Virus record (IMG/VR): IMGVR_UViG_3300009314_000009
Span: 1-64,000 of that record
Reading direction: 5' to 3' (one strand)
Origin: a virus
Length of the DNA stretch: 64,000 bases
Below the pieces are notes generated by a model that saw nothing but the letters and a program-made list of their open reading frames with translations, was not told the origin of the DNA and ran no database searches. A program made the position numbers and the translations under genes. This document shows, piece after piece, positions 21,638 to 30,255 of this stretch. Positions within the stretch are counted from its first letter, which is position 1. The number at the start of each line of letters is the position of its first letter.

Positions 21638-23041
21638 ATGAATTACTGGGATTACAGAAAAAAAGCTATTAAACTTGCCCCCCGCATGACTACTCTTTCA
21701 GGTAAAGGGGAAGGGTTCAAAATGAAAGAAAAGGGCAGGAAAAGCAATTATCACCAATACTCTATTAAAGAAAGAACCAATGTGAAAATGGAACGTTTGT
21801 TAGATACTGAAACAATTGGTTCTTTCGCTGAAGTCTCTCTCCGTGCCCAAAGCTGTCCCATGCCTCTTAACATAGATGTATGGGACGGCTTGACTTGTCC
21901 AATGGGTTGTAAATACTGTTTTGCTGATTATTTCAGACACAGCCTTTACACTTCTTTTTTTGACAACGGGAAAACTTTAGGGTTAAGAAGTTGCAACGCA
22001 AATGATTATAAAAATCGGCTTGATGAATTATTCAAGCACCGTGGTGAAAAAACTTCTTGGGATAAGAATGAATTGGTCAACGCTATACGGCTTCAAATAC
22101 CTATTCGGTTGGGAATACGTTTTGAAGATTTCCCTCCAATAGAACGTGAAAAAGGTGTTGCATTACAATTACTGGATTATTTGGCTGATAACAAATACCC
22201 ATTAATGATCAACACCAAATCAGTTATCCCGGGTGAAGATAAATATTTGAATGCTCTTGCCAGAAATCCGGCAGGGACTGCGATTCACTACACTCTAATA
22301 AGTAGTGATGACACGTTTCTCCGGAAAATAGAGCCCGGGGCACCTACGTTCAAACAACGGCTCAATTCAATGAAAAGACTGGCTGAAGCCGGTGTAAGGG
22401 TCGTGGCTCGTATAGAACCATGGATGTTTTTATTAAATGATAGCAAGGATATGGTTGATCATTACATAGGAGAACTCAAAGCTGCTGGGGTCCGGCATAT
22501 GACTTTTGACAGTTACAGCTACTCAGCAAATTCAAAGGGGCTTGAAACTAATTTCAGAAATTTAGGCATTGATTTCAGAAGGATGTTTTTGATTAGCTCC
22601 GATAGCCAGTGGCTCAGCAGCTTACTTTTAGGTAAATTTATCCAATATTTCCGGGATAATGGGATGGAGTGTTCCACTTTTGACCAAGGCAATGCCCCGG
22701 ATAATGACGACATGATTTGTTGTTCTGTGGGGGATAAGTTTGAAGATTATGGATTCAATTGGGGGTCCGGAGTAACCGCAATAAAATTTATACAATCACG
22801 GGGAATGACCCCAACTACATGGGGGCACTTTATTAAATGGATTGAGGAAAAAGGTGGATTTTTATCCAAACAACTCCATGATGATGTCAAATTGCTTTGG
22901 AATGGGCGAGGTGATGGAGCGTGGCCTATTTATTGGAGTTGGGGATTGGAAGCTATTGGTCAAAACTCTGAAGGCACTATTTGGAGATTTAACCGTGAAC
23001 ATGATTTTAGAGAAGAATACTGGAGGCAATTATGCGATTAA
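21638..23041 (+). CDS. radical SAM protein 2, SplB/COG1533-like (467 aa)
   Basis: Start at ATG 21638 (AAAAAGG upstream) rather than 21608. The cluster is LTCPMGCKYCFAD around residue 92-104, C-x3-C-x2-C. Downstream are the family's P-L-M-I-N-T-K-S strand and KIEPGAPTFKQRLNSMKRLA, followed by V-V-A-R-I-E-P, typical of SPL-like TIM barrels. The C-terminal ~150 residues (NDDMICCSVGD onward) look like a separate domain. It is clearly paralogous in fold to radical SAM protein 1 but not a simple duplicate. Substrate unknown. Confidence 0.8.
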   Translation: MNYWDYRKKAIKLAPRMTTLSGKGEGFKMKEKGRKSNYHQYSIKERTNVKMERLLDTETIGSFAEVSLRAQSCPMPLNIDVWDGLTCPMGCKYCFADYFRHSLYTSFFDNGKTLGLRSCNANDYKNRLDELFKHRGEKTSWDKNELVNAIRLQIPIRLGIRFEDFPPIEREKGVALQLLDYLADNKYPLMINTKSVIPGEDKYLNALARNPAGTAIHYTLISSDDTFLRKIEPGAPTFKQRLNSMKRLAEAGVRVVARIEPWMFLLNDSKDMVDHYIGELKAAGVRHMTFDSYSYSANSKGLETNFRNLGIDFRRMFLISSDSQWLSSLLLGKFIQYFRDNGMECSTFDQGNAPDNDDMICCSVGDKFEDYGFNWGSGVTAIKFIQSRGMTPTTWGHFIKWIEEKGGFLSKQLHDDVKLLWNGRGDGAWPIYWSWGLEAIGQNSEGTIWRFNREHDFREEYWRQLCD

Positions 23042-23724
23042 CCGAAACAACTGAATGCGTTGTAGCTCAAGCGGTAGCCTTGACGCAAAACGGTAAAATG
23101 AAAAACACAGTTCATATCAAAGACAAAGATATTTTAATTATGAATTTGGATGACACTATTGTAACACGTAATAAAGTTACGCAAGAATTCAATAATGAAA
23201 TAAGCTTTTTTGCCAATGATTATGAAAGTCCTGAATTAGAGGTTCGGAACGGTCAAGTTGTATTTAAAAAATGTGTAGGTGGTTACAAACGCGAAAAAAT
23301 TTGTCCAGCTCCTAAAAACAAATACATAGATGTGAGGGAAATACTGGACAATCATGAACCTGTTAAAGATTATCCGGTAACATTAAAAGATGATGTGCTG
23401 TCTTTATTAGAAGATGGTTTGAGTCATATTGAATTCCACAATGTTGATGGTTATCTCAAAATACTTCAAAAAGACATTTATTCAGGCCAAAAAATAGAAG
23501 TTGAGAAAATACAAGAGGGTATGTTTCCAGAAACCTGCAAGATGCCAGAAAATTTGCCTATTGGATTGAGAACAGTTGATTTTAAAGCTCTTTTCAGTTT
23601 TCAATCGCAGTTGACTTTTTACTTCCAGGATAAAAATTACATCTATTTTAAAAATGGTGAAGGTGATTTTGAAGGAATTATATCAACTTGCATTTATGAT
23701 GAAATAGGGTACATTGAAAAATAA
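23032..23724 (+). CDS. hypothetical beta-rich protein (230 aa)
   Basis: ATG 23032 has GGAGG upstream and overlaps the radical SAM 2 stop by 10 nt. Beta-rich, with repeats of hydrophobic-strand and turn patterns. The last ~50 residues (FKALFSFQSQLTFYFQDKNYIYF) loosely recall sliding-clamp domain strands, but I cannot assign a family. Its position inside the radical SAM cluster suggests a substrate-binding or accessory role. Confidence 0.55.
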   Translation: MRLTETTECVVAQAVALTQNGKMKNTVHIKDKDILIMNLDDTIVTRNKVTQEFNNEISFFANDYESPELEVRNGQVVFKKCVGGYKREKICPAPKNKYIDVREILDNHEPVKDYPVTLKDDVLSLLEDGLSHIEFHNVDGYLKILQKDIYSGQKIEVEKIQEGMFPETCKMPENLPIGLRTVDFKALFSFQSQLTFYFQDKNYIYFKNGEGDFEGIISTCIYDEIGYIEK

Positions 23725-23742
23725 ACAACGGGAGAATGTGGT

Positions 23743-23904
23743 ATGGGCGGTAAAAGTAGAAAAACGGGAGGGGTTAGCAAATCCCTTATAGACCGGATAA
23801 AAGCCGGTAAAGCTTCGAAAGATCGAAAAGACACCAGTAAACCTGTTGCTAAAAAATCGTGTGGAGCGCAGCCTAAAAACCCTAAAAAAGGTGGGTTGTT
23901 TTGA
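23743..23904 (+). CDS. 53-aa basic peptide ending GGLF
   Basis: ATG 23743 with GGGAG 8 nt upstream. Very Lys-rich and probably disordered, with one Cys and a GGLF C-terminus identical to that of radical SAM protein 1. Its last codons form the GGTGG site for the next gene, whose TTG overlaps the TGA. Possibly a clamp-tethered basic peptide (speculative). Confidence 0.5.
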   Translation: MGGKSRKTGGVSKSLIDRIKAGKASKDRKDTSKPVAKKSCGAQPKNPKKGGLF

Positions 23905-24563
23905 ATATGATTTATCCCGAATATTCAGAAATGTTGGAGCAATTGGAAAAAGAACCAAACTTTTTCCTATCTTCCGAATATTGGGAAAGAGCCGGTTGGT
24001 ATGACAGTAGTTGTGATGAAGTTTCTTTTGTTGGAGCTCCTTTGTTGGAAAGATTTTTTGATCACCAGTTTATTTATGAACCAATAAATCCTGATAATAT
24101 TGATGAATTTTTATCAGGAAAACAAATGAAATCAGTTAGAAAGCAATATAATAAATATCGCGATATTTTGACACCTTTCTATAATACTCAAGATGACCCA
24201 GAAGATCTTTTGATGAAGTGGGTTGGTGAGCGCGATTTATATGACCCCGATGTGTTTGTGAATTACGTTTTTCATGGTGATAACCGTATATTTATTAAAA
24301 ATCAAAAAGGTGAATTGGTAGCTCTTTTAATTTGGGATTACAATTACAAATTCATAAATTTTCGTTATTGTCTAGTAGATCCTGATTACAAAGGTTTATC
24401 TGATTATTGCAGAGTACTGTTCAGACAATTAATGTATTTACGATTCCCAACCAAATTAATAAATGATGGGGGGAGTTTAGGCAGTCCAACCTTGTATACG
24501 TACAAGCAAAAGCTTAAACCCTTAAAAGTTGATCTTTTATACTACAAATCAAATAAGGATTAA
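23901..24563 (+). CDS. GNAT/DUF2156-like acyltransferase (220 aa)
   Basis: Start TTG 23901 (overlapping TGA) or ATG 23907. The C-terminal half reads [17 protein letters not shown], then [10 protein letters not shown], then I-N-D-G-G-S-L-G-S and Y-K-Q-K-L-K-P. This is the pattern of GNAT-fold proteins of the DUF2156/aminoacyl-transferase-like type. It could attach an acyl or aminoacyl group to a small molecule, peptide or modified base. Lies directly before thymidylate synthase. Confidence 0.55.
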   Translation: MNMIYPEYSEMLEQLEKEPNFFLSSEYWERAGWYDSSCDEVSFVGAPLLERFFDHQFIYEPINPDNIDEFLSGKQMKSVRKQYNKYRDILTPFYNTQDDPEDLLMKWVGERDLYDPDVFVNYVFHGDNRIFIKNQKGELVALLIWDYNYKFINFRYCLVDPDYKGLSDYCRVLFRQLMYLRFPTKLINDGGSLGSPTLYTYKQKLKPLKVDLLYYKSNKD

Positions 24564-24565
24564 AC

Positions 24566-25384
24566 ATGCGTGAATATTTGCGATTGTTGAAAAAAATCAA
24601 AAACGAAGGGATTCAAAAAGGTGACCGTACCGGTACTGGTACAATAAGCCTTTTTGGAGAACAAATGCGATTTGACCTTTCAAAAGGTTTTCCTTTAGTG
24701 ACAACTAAAAAGACGTTTCTGAAGGGTATTATCCATGAATTAATATGGTTGCTTTCCGGAGATACTAATATTAAATACCTTACGGATAACGGAGTTCATA
24801 TTTGGGATGAATGGGCTGATGAAAATGGTGATCTAGGTCCTGTTTATGGACACCAATGGCGTAAATGGGGATCATTTGATTCAAAACACCCAGAGTATTT
24901 GGCCAGTGAAGGGCTTGATCAAATAACTAATGTTATTGAACGCATTAAAACAAATCCTAATTGCCGTAGATTGATCGTAACTGCTTGGAATCCTGTTGAA
25001 ATCTATCAAATGGCTTTACCACCTTGCCACATGTTCTTCCAATTTTATGTAGTAAACGGAAAACTCAGTTGCCAAATGTACCAACGTTCAGCTGATATGT
25101 TCTTGGGGGTGCCTTTTAATATTGCGGCTTACGCCTTATTGACAATGATGGTTGCCCAAGTCTGTGATTTAGAACCCGGTGAATTTATTCACGTGATAGG
25201 TGATGCTCATGTTTATAACAATCATTTGGAACAGATTGATGAACAATTAAAACGGGAGCCCCGTGAATTACCTACAATGTTAATGAATCGAAAGGTGAAA
25301 AACATTTTTGATTTCAAATATGAAGATTTTTCTTTGATTGGGTACAACCCACATCCAGCTATTAAAGGTAAAGTTTCTGTATAA
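24566..25384 (+). CDS. thyA: thymidylate synthase ThyA
   Basis: A 272-aa protein that aligns in mind over its full length with bacterial ThyA. It has the catalytic Cys in [10 protein letters not shown], the R-R-L-I-V-T-A-W-N folate/dUMP strand, [17 protein letters not shown] with the Asn that selects dUMP over dCMP, and the HVYNNH loop. The tryptophans that shield the active site in true methylating enzymes (HIWDEW) are kept, favouring dTMP synthesis over hydroxymethylation. AAGGA precedes ATG 24566. It supplies dTMP for phage replication. Confidence 0.95.
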   Translation: MREYLRLLKKIKNEGIQKGDRTGTGTISLFGEQMRFDLSKGFPLVTTKKTFLKGIIHELIWLLSGDTNIKYLTDNGVHIWDEWADENGDLGPVYGHQWRKWGSFDSKHPEYLASEGLDQITNVIERIKTNPNCRRLIVTAWNPVEIYQMALPPCHMFFQFYVVNGKLSCQMYQRSADMFLGVPFNIAAYALLTMMVAQVCDLEPGEFIHVIGDAHVYNNHLEQIDEQLKREPRELPTMLMNRKVKNIFDFKYEDFSLIGYNPHPAIKGKVSV

Positions 25385-25411
25385 ATTTAACTGAATAAAA
25401 AAGGAGTAATA

Positions 25412-26539
25412 ATGATTATACAAAAAGAAATCCTTGCCAATGCCATTAAAAGAATTATGCCAGGCATAGGCAAAGATAAAACAGCCCTACAGGGTATGGA
25501 CACCATTATAATTGATAAAGGTGGTCTTCATACTTTTAATGGGACCATTTGTGCCACGGTACCTATGGATACAGAAGGTATCAAAGGAGCAATAAAAGGC
25601 GAGAAATTTTTCAAGCTTGTCCAAAAATACAAAGCTGAAGAAGTAACCCTTGAGCATACAGAAAAAGGTTTATCTATCAAATGTGGTAAAAATAAATCAA
25701 CTCTGGCTTGGGTGACTGACGTAAAAACTCCGGAATTTATAGAAGAACTTCACAATGTTAAGCCGTCAGTTGAGCTGCCTGACGATTTTCAAGAGGCTTT
25801 ACGTTTGTGTGATATACCTACCAACCCAAAAGATTATGCTGGGACCTTTGTTCAAGGAAACTTAATGATGAGTACTGATCAAAATCGTTCCAACATTTTT
25901 ACCTTTAAAGAAGGTATTAAAGATGAAGATGGTGAGGATGCTATGTTTTGGGTTAGTCTTCAAAATGGGAATCAACTGTTAAAACTTGATGACAAATTCA
26001 CTCATTACACTACCAAAGAAAAATTGAAAGATGGTGCTGAAAGAAAAGGTGTTTGGATACATTTCTTGACTTCTGAAGGTACTGTTTTCAGTTGTACTCT
26101 TCTTAACATGGAAACCGTTGAGCCTATTATCAGCCATATGAAACGTTTTAATTCAATGGAAAAAGAAGATGGTGCTGTTGAAGGTACTTTGCCAGAAGGA
26201 TTCAAAGAAGTTGTTCAACGTGTTGGATCTCTCAGTGCGCGTTCTGAATCAAAAGCTCTTGAATATGTAAAATTAACTTTTACGCAAGCAGCTTTAATAG
26301 TGAGTTCAGCAAGTAGTGCAGGAAGTTCTGTTGAAGAATTGGAATGGGATATTAAAGTGCCTGAAGATTCACAAGCCAGTTATTTATACCCAGTACCTTT
26401 TTTACTGGATATTTATAACAAAGCAAAAGATTTCTGGATGAAAGATATGTCTGGTGGCCAAGGTGTCAACATAACAACTTTGATATTTAATTCTGGTGGT
26501 TATAAACATCTGGTGAGTAATTTAACTGATCCAGATTAA
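25412..26539 (+). CDS. DnaN-like sliding clamp (375 aa)
   Basis: Length and the threefold pattern of clamp half-domains match the bacterial beta clamp: repeated short-helix/strand units, with an N-terminal ILANAIKRIMPGIG helix and C-terminal YLYPVPFLLDIYNKA helix. There are no catalytic motifs. AAAGGAG precedes ATG 25412. It sits between thymidylate synthase and the polymerase, as expected for replisome genes. Assignment rests on fold pattern and context, not an obvious signature. Confidence 0.65.
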   Translation: MIIQKEILANAIKRIMPGIGKDKTALQGMDTIIIDKGGLHTFNGTICATVPMDTEGIKGAIKGEKFFKLVQKYKAEEVTLEHTEKGLSIKCGKNKSTLAWVTDVKTPEFIEELHNVKPSVELPDDFQEALRLCDIPTNPKDYAGTFVQGNLMMSTDQNRSNIFTFKEGIKDEDGEDAMFWVSLQNGNQLLKLDDKFTHYTTKEKLKDGAERKGVWIHFLTSEGTVFSCTLLNMETVEPIISHMKRFNSMEKEDGAVEGTLPEGFKEVVQRVGSLSARSESKALEYVKLTFTQAALIVSSASSAGSSVEELEWDIKVPEDSQASYLYPVPFLLDIYNKAKDFWMKDMSGGQGVNITTLIFNSGGYKHLVSNLTDPD

Positions 26540-26556
26540 AAACCAATTTCTACATT

Positions 26557-26612
26557 TATCGCTATAAATAGTATATTTGATAACTCTTATACACTATTTA
26601 TAGTATATTTGT
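26557..26612. promoter_or_regulatory. operator-like repeats upstream of DNA polymerase
   Basis: CTATAAATAG at 26562-26571 is the exact inverse complement of CTATTTATAG at 26594-26603, and ATAGTATATTTG is repeated at 26568-26579 and 26600-26611. The 93-bp gap ahead of the polymerase is otherwise empty. Likely a promoter with a two-site operator. Confidence 0.55.
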
Positions 26613-26632
26613 AAAATACAAAAGGATTTTTC

Positions 26633-29230
26633 ATGTCTCTTTTTTCGGTCCCTTCTGACAATAAACCGACCAAAGGTAAAAAAGTCAAACAAGGTTGTGA
26701 GGGCTGTGATCTTCAATATATAGCTAGAAATCCCAAAATGCCAATATATGGAGAAGGGAAAAAAGAGATATTAATTGTAACAGATACTCTTTCTGAGGAT
26801 GATGATTTTGAAGGACACCCTTTAAGCGATGAATATGGCGATCTTCTAAAGTATGAATTAAGAAAATACAATGTACATTTATTTAAAGATTGTTGGGTAA
26901 CAAGTGCTATACGTTGTTCGTGTGAAGCAGCTAATAGTAATGATAAATTGATTGATCAATGTGGTAAACAAGTTTTAACTGATATACGCAAGTTAAAGCC
27001 TAAAGTTGTAATATTATTGGGAAGGGCTGCTGTAAAAGCAGTAATTAATTCAAGACTTACCGGCAGATTAGCTGGGACTGATTACATAAGTTTTTATGGG
27101 GACATGATACCAGATCAACAACTAAAAACATATTTATGCCCAACTTACCATCCAAAAGAAATCAAAAAAACTGAAAGTAAATATGATAAAAAACCTGACG
27201 TTATTTATTTAAAAAATTGGCGTGATAATTTAGAAGCAGCTTGTAAAAAAGCTACTGATAAAAAATATGAATTTCCTGATTATGAAAAATTAAGAGAGAA
27301 AAAACGCATTATATGGGATGTAGATAGTGCAATTAAATTCCTTGAAACAATGAAAGATGTTTGGGAAAAAGGTCAGGAAGATATAGCCCACGATTATGAA
27401 ACAAGTGGTTTAAAAAATCAAGCTGCTGGTCATTTCATAGAATGTGTTTCTATTGCTGATAAACGTGAATCAGTTTGTATGCCTTTCTTCCGGAAAAATA
27501 AAATATTTTGTAAAGCTTATGAAGCAATAATGGTTTCTAGAAAAATTGGAAAAGTAGCTCATAACAATTGTTATGAGGATAGCTGGACATATAATAAGGC
27601 TCACCATGAAACCATGCCTAAATACAAAACTGCCGGTTGGAGGTGGGACACCTTATTGGGTTGGCACTGTATCCATAATCAAAAACCTACTGGACAAAAA
27701 TATTTAGTTTATCGAAATTATGGCATAATAAATTATGATGAACATATTAGTAAATTTTTAGGATCAAATGATGAAGACAACAAAAACTCTTTTAATACAG
27801 TACATAAAGCCCCAAAACAAGAGCTTTACGATTATTGCGCTGAAGATTCTCTATTTTGTTTTAAATTATACCAGGACCAAAAAGCTTGGTTTGAAAAACA
27901 TCCACATCTTTTAGATGGTTTTTTATTCCTGCTTGAAGGTCAAATGTCTTTAAGCAGTTTACATATTAACGGACAAGGTTTTGATATTGAAAGAGCTATT
28001 GAAGCCAAAGTTTCATTAGAACAAGAAATTAAACAGAAAATACTTGAATTAAGAACTTCTGAATGGGGAGAAGGTTGGGATGGCAAAACTGGAGGGGATA
28101 ACGTATATAATCATATATACAAAACTTTAGGTTTGAAAAACATAGATGAGAAGAAAACTGGAGCTGGCAAAGATGCTCTTGATGAAGATGTTATGGAAAA
28201 AATGGATCATCCTTTTACTGATTCAATTCTAGAAATAAAGAAACTGGAAAAAGTTTTAAGTACTTACATGGAAGGGTACCTGCGCGAAACTGTTGACGGT
28301 TTTGTTCATTCTTTCTTCCGACTTTTGACCAAAACATTAAGAAGCAACAGTGATAGCCCTAATGCTCAGAATATACCCAAACGAAATAAAAAAGTTAAAA
28401 AGATTTTACGCAGTTGTTTTGTTCCACGTCCTGACAGCAGAATTATGGAATGGGATTACAAAGCATTGGAAACTATAATAGCAGCTTGTAATTATCCAGA
28501 CCCTAATTGGATTGAATATGTTTCAGATTTAAGTTCAGATATGCACTGGGATTGGACCTACAAAATGTTTGAATTTACTGATGATTTTGTTGATATTTTA
28601 ATTGAAGAAGACATCAAAGATGACATAAGAAGTTGGGTGAAAAATGGCGCGGTTTTCCCCGGCATATACGGTTCAAGTTATGTAGCTATATCATCAAGCC
28701 TTTACAAAATAATGAAAAGAATACCAACTATGTGGGATTATTTTGGGGAAAAAGGTTGGCATGATTATAAGAAATTCAAAAATCACTTAAAGGCCATGTA
28801 TGAATGGTATTGGACTGAATGGTTCCCAACTTATAAAGAACTGAGGGAGGAAGATTACAAAAAGTATTTAAAAGATGGTTACACAGACACCTTAAATGGT
28901 TTCCGCTATCAAGGCCCTATGTCCTACACTGAATTTTGTAACTGGAAAACCCAGGGACCTGCTAGTCATATAAAATTATGGACTTTGAAAGAAACTGAAA
29001 AGGAAATCGAAGAAGAGCAAATGGAATCTAAACTAATATGTGAAGTTCATGACGCTATTGTGGGTGATGTAGTAAATGGAGAAGAAACGGAAATGAGCAG
29101 ATTGATCAATCATATAGGTACTGTTTCAGTGAGAGAGCATTGGACATGGATAATAGTTCCCTTGGTGATTGATGGAGAGCAATCAAAAGTAAACGGCAAC
29201 TGGGCAGAAATGGAGAAATTTAAATTATGA
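26633..29230 (+). CDS. family A DNA polymerase with N-terminal UDG-like domain (865 aa)
   Basis: Residues ~20-200 resemble [4Fe-4S] uracil-DNA glycosylase family 4: Cys pair C-E-G-C at 22-25, two more Cys around 95-110, a P-x-V-V-I-L-L-G strand and YHP at 172-174. The glycosylase active-site segment is degenerate (TLSEDDDFEGHP). A DEDD 3'-5' exonuclease follows (DYE at 254-256, HNNCYED, YCAED). The Pol A domain has motif A WDYKALE near 607, motif B R-x3-K-x6-P-G-I-Y-G near 670-680 and motif C VHDA near 805, where the usual Glu after HD is Ala. It is the phage replicative polymerase. Confidence 0.9.
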   Translation: MSLFSVPSDNKPTKGKKVKQGCEGCDLQYIARNPKMPIYGEGKKEILIVTDTLSEDDDFEGHPLSDEYGDLLKYELRKYNVHLFKDCWVTSAIRCSCEAANSNDKLIDQCGKQVLTDIRKLKPKVVILLGRAAVKAVINSRLTGRLAGTDYISFYGDMIPDQQLKTYLCPTYHPKEIKKTESKYDKKPDVIYLKNWRDNLEAACKKATDKKYEFPDYEKLREKKRIIWDVDSAIKFLETMKDVWEKGQEDIAHDYETSGLKNQAAGHFIECVSIADKRESVCMPFFRKNKIFCKAYEAIMVSRKIGKVAHNNCYEDSWTYNKAHHETMPKYKTAGWRWDTLLGWHCIHNQKPTGQKYLVYRNYGIINYDEHISKFLGSNDEDNKNSFNTVHKAPKQELYDYCAEDSLFCFKLYQDQKAWFEKHPHLLDGFLFLLEGQMSLSSLHINGQGFDIERAIEAKVSLEQEIKQKILELRTSEWGEGWDGKTGGDNVYNHIYKTLGLKNIDEKKTGAGKDALDEDVMEKMDHPFTDSILEIKKLEKVLSTYMEGYLRETVDGFVHSFFRLLTKTLRSNSDSPNAQNIPKRNKKVKKILRSCFVPRPDSRIMEWDYKALETIIAACNYPDPNWIEYVSDLSSDMHWDWTYKMFEFTDDFVDILIEEDIKDDIRSWVKNGAVFPGIYGSSYVAISSSLYKIMKRIPTMWDYFGEKGWHDYKKFKNHLKAMYEWYWTEWFPTYKELREEDYKKYLKDGYTDTLNGFRYQGPMSYTEFCNWKTQGPASHIKLWTLKETEKEIEEEQMESKLICEVHDAIVGDVVNGEETEMSRLINHIGTVSVREHWTWIIVPLVIDGEQSKVNGNWAEMEKFKL

Positions 29231-29733
29231 ATATCGTAAAATTTTTAAATAAAGAAGAGTTGGAAGAGCAAAAAGATAAAAGCGAACCACTTAAAAGATG
29301 GAAAAAGGCTGTTTTACCTAATAATGAATTAATTGAAGAATTCACACATCAAAATTTTAAATTCTTTTTGCGTAAATTCAAAGACCACACATATATGGTA
29401 TATGAAAAAACATCAGGAATGTCAATAGGTACTTACCACAATGACAGGGAATCTTGTATGAAAACTCAAAAAGTTTTTATTGATCAAAAAATCGAACAAG
29501 GTATTCTTCCGCAAACTGTAAAAAATAGAATTAAAGAACGGGGATTTATCAACGGGGATGAAAATGATTTACCTTTTTCTTTGGAAGAAGAAGAAAAAAT
29601 TGAAGCTTCACAAACTGATCTTTTTATAATAAATAAAGAACAAAAGCCTTCCAATGAGAAAAAAGCTGAACAAACAGTAAAGGTGTTGACTAAAAAGTCT
29701 ACAACACAGAGTACCGGTGGAGGGCTTTTCTGA
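29227..29733 (+). CDS. hypothetical protein with clamp-binding-like motif (168 aa)
   Basis: Overlaps the polymerase stop as ATGA. The N-terminal part is mixed alpha/beta; the C-terminal ~60 residues are Lys/Glu/Thr-rich and probably disordered. It contains QTDLF, a good fit to the bacterial beta-clamp consensus Q-x-[SD]-L-F, and ends GGGLF. With a DnaN-like clamp encoded two genes upstream, a replisome-tethered accessory protein is plausible (inference). Confidence 0.6.
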   Translation: MNIVKFLNKEELEEQKDKSEPLKRWKKAVLPNNELIEEFTHQNFKFFLRKFKDHTYMVYEKTSGMSIGTYHNDRESCMKTQKVFIDQKIEQGILPQTVKNRIKERGFINGDENDLPFSLEEEEKIEASQTDLFIINKEQKPSNEKKAEQTVKVLTKKSTTQSTGGGLF

Positions 29734-29891
29734 TGAACCATAGGCACTTAGATGAAAAAGATAGGGTGCGGTGTGAAGTTTGGACCAGGGTGATGGGTTA
29801 CCATAGACCTGTAAGAAACTTTAACAAAGGAAAAAGAGCTGAATTTGTGGAAAGGAACACATTTAAGGAGCCTAAAAATGAGCAAAGTTAG
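29733..29891 (+). CDS. NrdD C-terminal-like mini-protein (52 aa)
   Basis: ATG overlaps the upstream TGA (TGATG), with GGTGGAGGG as ribosome binding site. The segment R-C-E-V-W-T-R-V-M-G-Y-H-R-P-V followed by F-N-K-G-K-R-A-E-F resembles, from memory, the C-terminal end of anaerobic ribonucleotide reductases and short stand-alone relatives. The catalytic NrdD body and glycyl radical are absent in this window, so function is unclear; it could be a truncated remnant or a regulator. Confidence 0.5.
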   Translation: MNHRHLDEKDRVRCEVWTRVMGYHRPVRNFNKGKRAEFVERNTFKEPKNEQS

Positions 29892-30252
29892 TGTTGAAGA
29901 AGTTTTTAGATGGGGAAAAACTCCTACAAATCCTGATTTAATTCATTTGATTAAACATCCAAAAGACCACAAAAGAAAAGTGCGTTGTATATTACAAAAT
30001 CAAGAGCTCTTTTTTAATATAGGGGATTTTTTAAAACCTTTCAAAGCTCCAGTTTATCAAATAGCTATTAATGTTTGTTTACCTTCTGAACATAGAAATT
30101 TGTCTCAAATATGGATGGCTAAAAGAGCTTGGGAAGCTATTTCAGAAAAAGTTAAGAAAAAATTATCAATAAATCAACTAAAAAAGGAAATCAAAAAAGG
30201 TGTAACTGAAGGCACCTTGTTCCCCGATTTAGAAGATGAGGAAAAGGAGTAA
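29878..30252 (+). CDS. hypothetical protein (124 aa)
   Basis: Start at ATG 29878 with AAGGAG 8 nt upstream. Basic; a beta-rich N-terminal half and Lys-rich helical C-terminus ending in an acidic tail. No family recognised. It overlaps the end of the NrdD-like ORF by 14 nt, as part of the replication operon. Confidence 0.6.
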   Translation: MSKVSVEEVFRWGKTPTNPDLIHLIKHPKDHKRKVRCILQNQELFFNIGDFLKPFKAPVYQIAINVCLPSEHRNLSQIWMAKRAWEAISEKVKKKLSINQLKKEIKKGVTEGTLFPDLEDEEKE

Positions 30253-30255
30253 ATT

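Noticed and set aside
23050-23115. tRNA-like string (TAGCTCAAGCGGTAGC, then GTTCATATC) at the start of the 230-aa gene
   Set aside because: The D-arm looks right, but the anticodon stem has a mismatch, position 33 is not T, the T-stem does not pair and no acceptor stem forms. The region is inside a well-supported ORF.
24566-25384. dUMP or dCMP hydroxymethylase instead of thymidylate synthase
   Set aside because: The Asn that selects dUMP and the active-site tryptophans of methylating enzymes are all present, so 5-hydroxymethyl pyrimidine synthesis is not supported.
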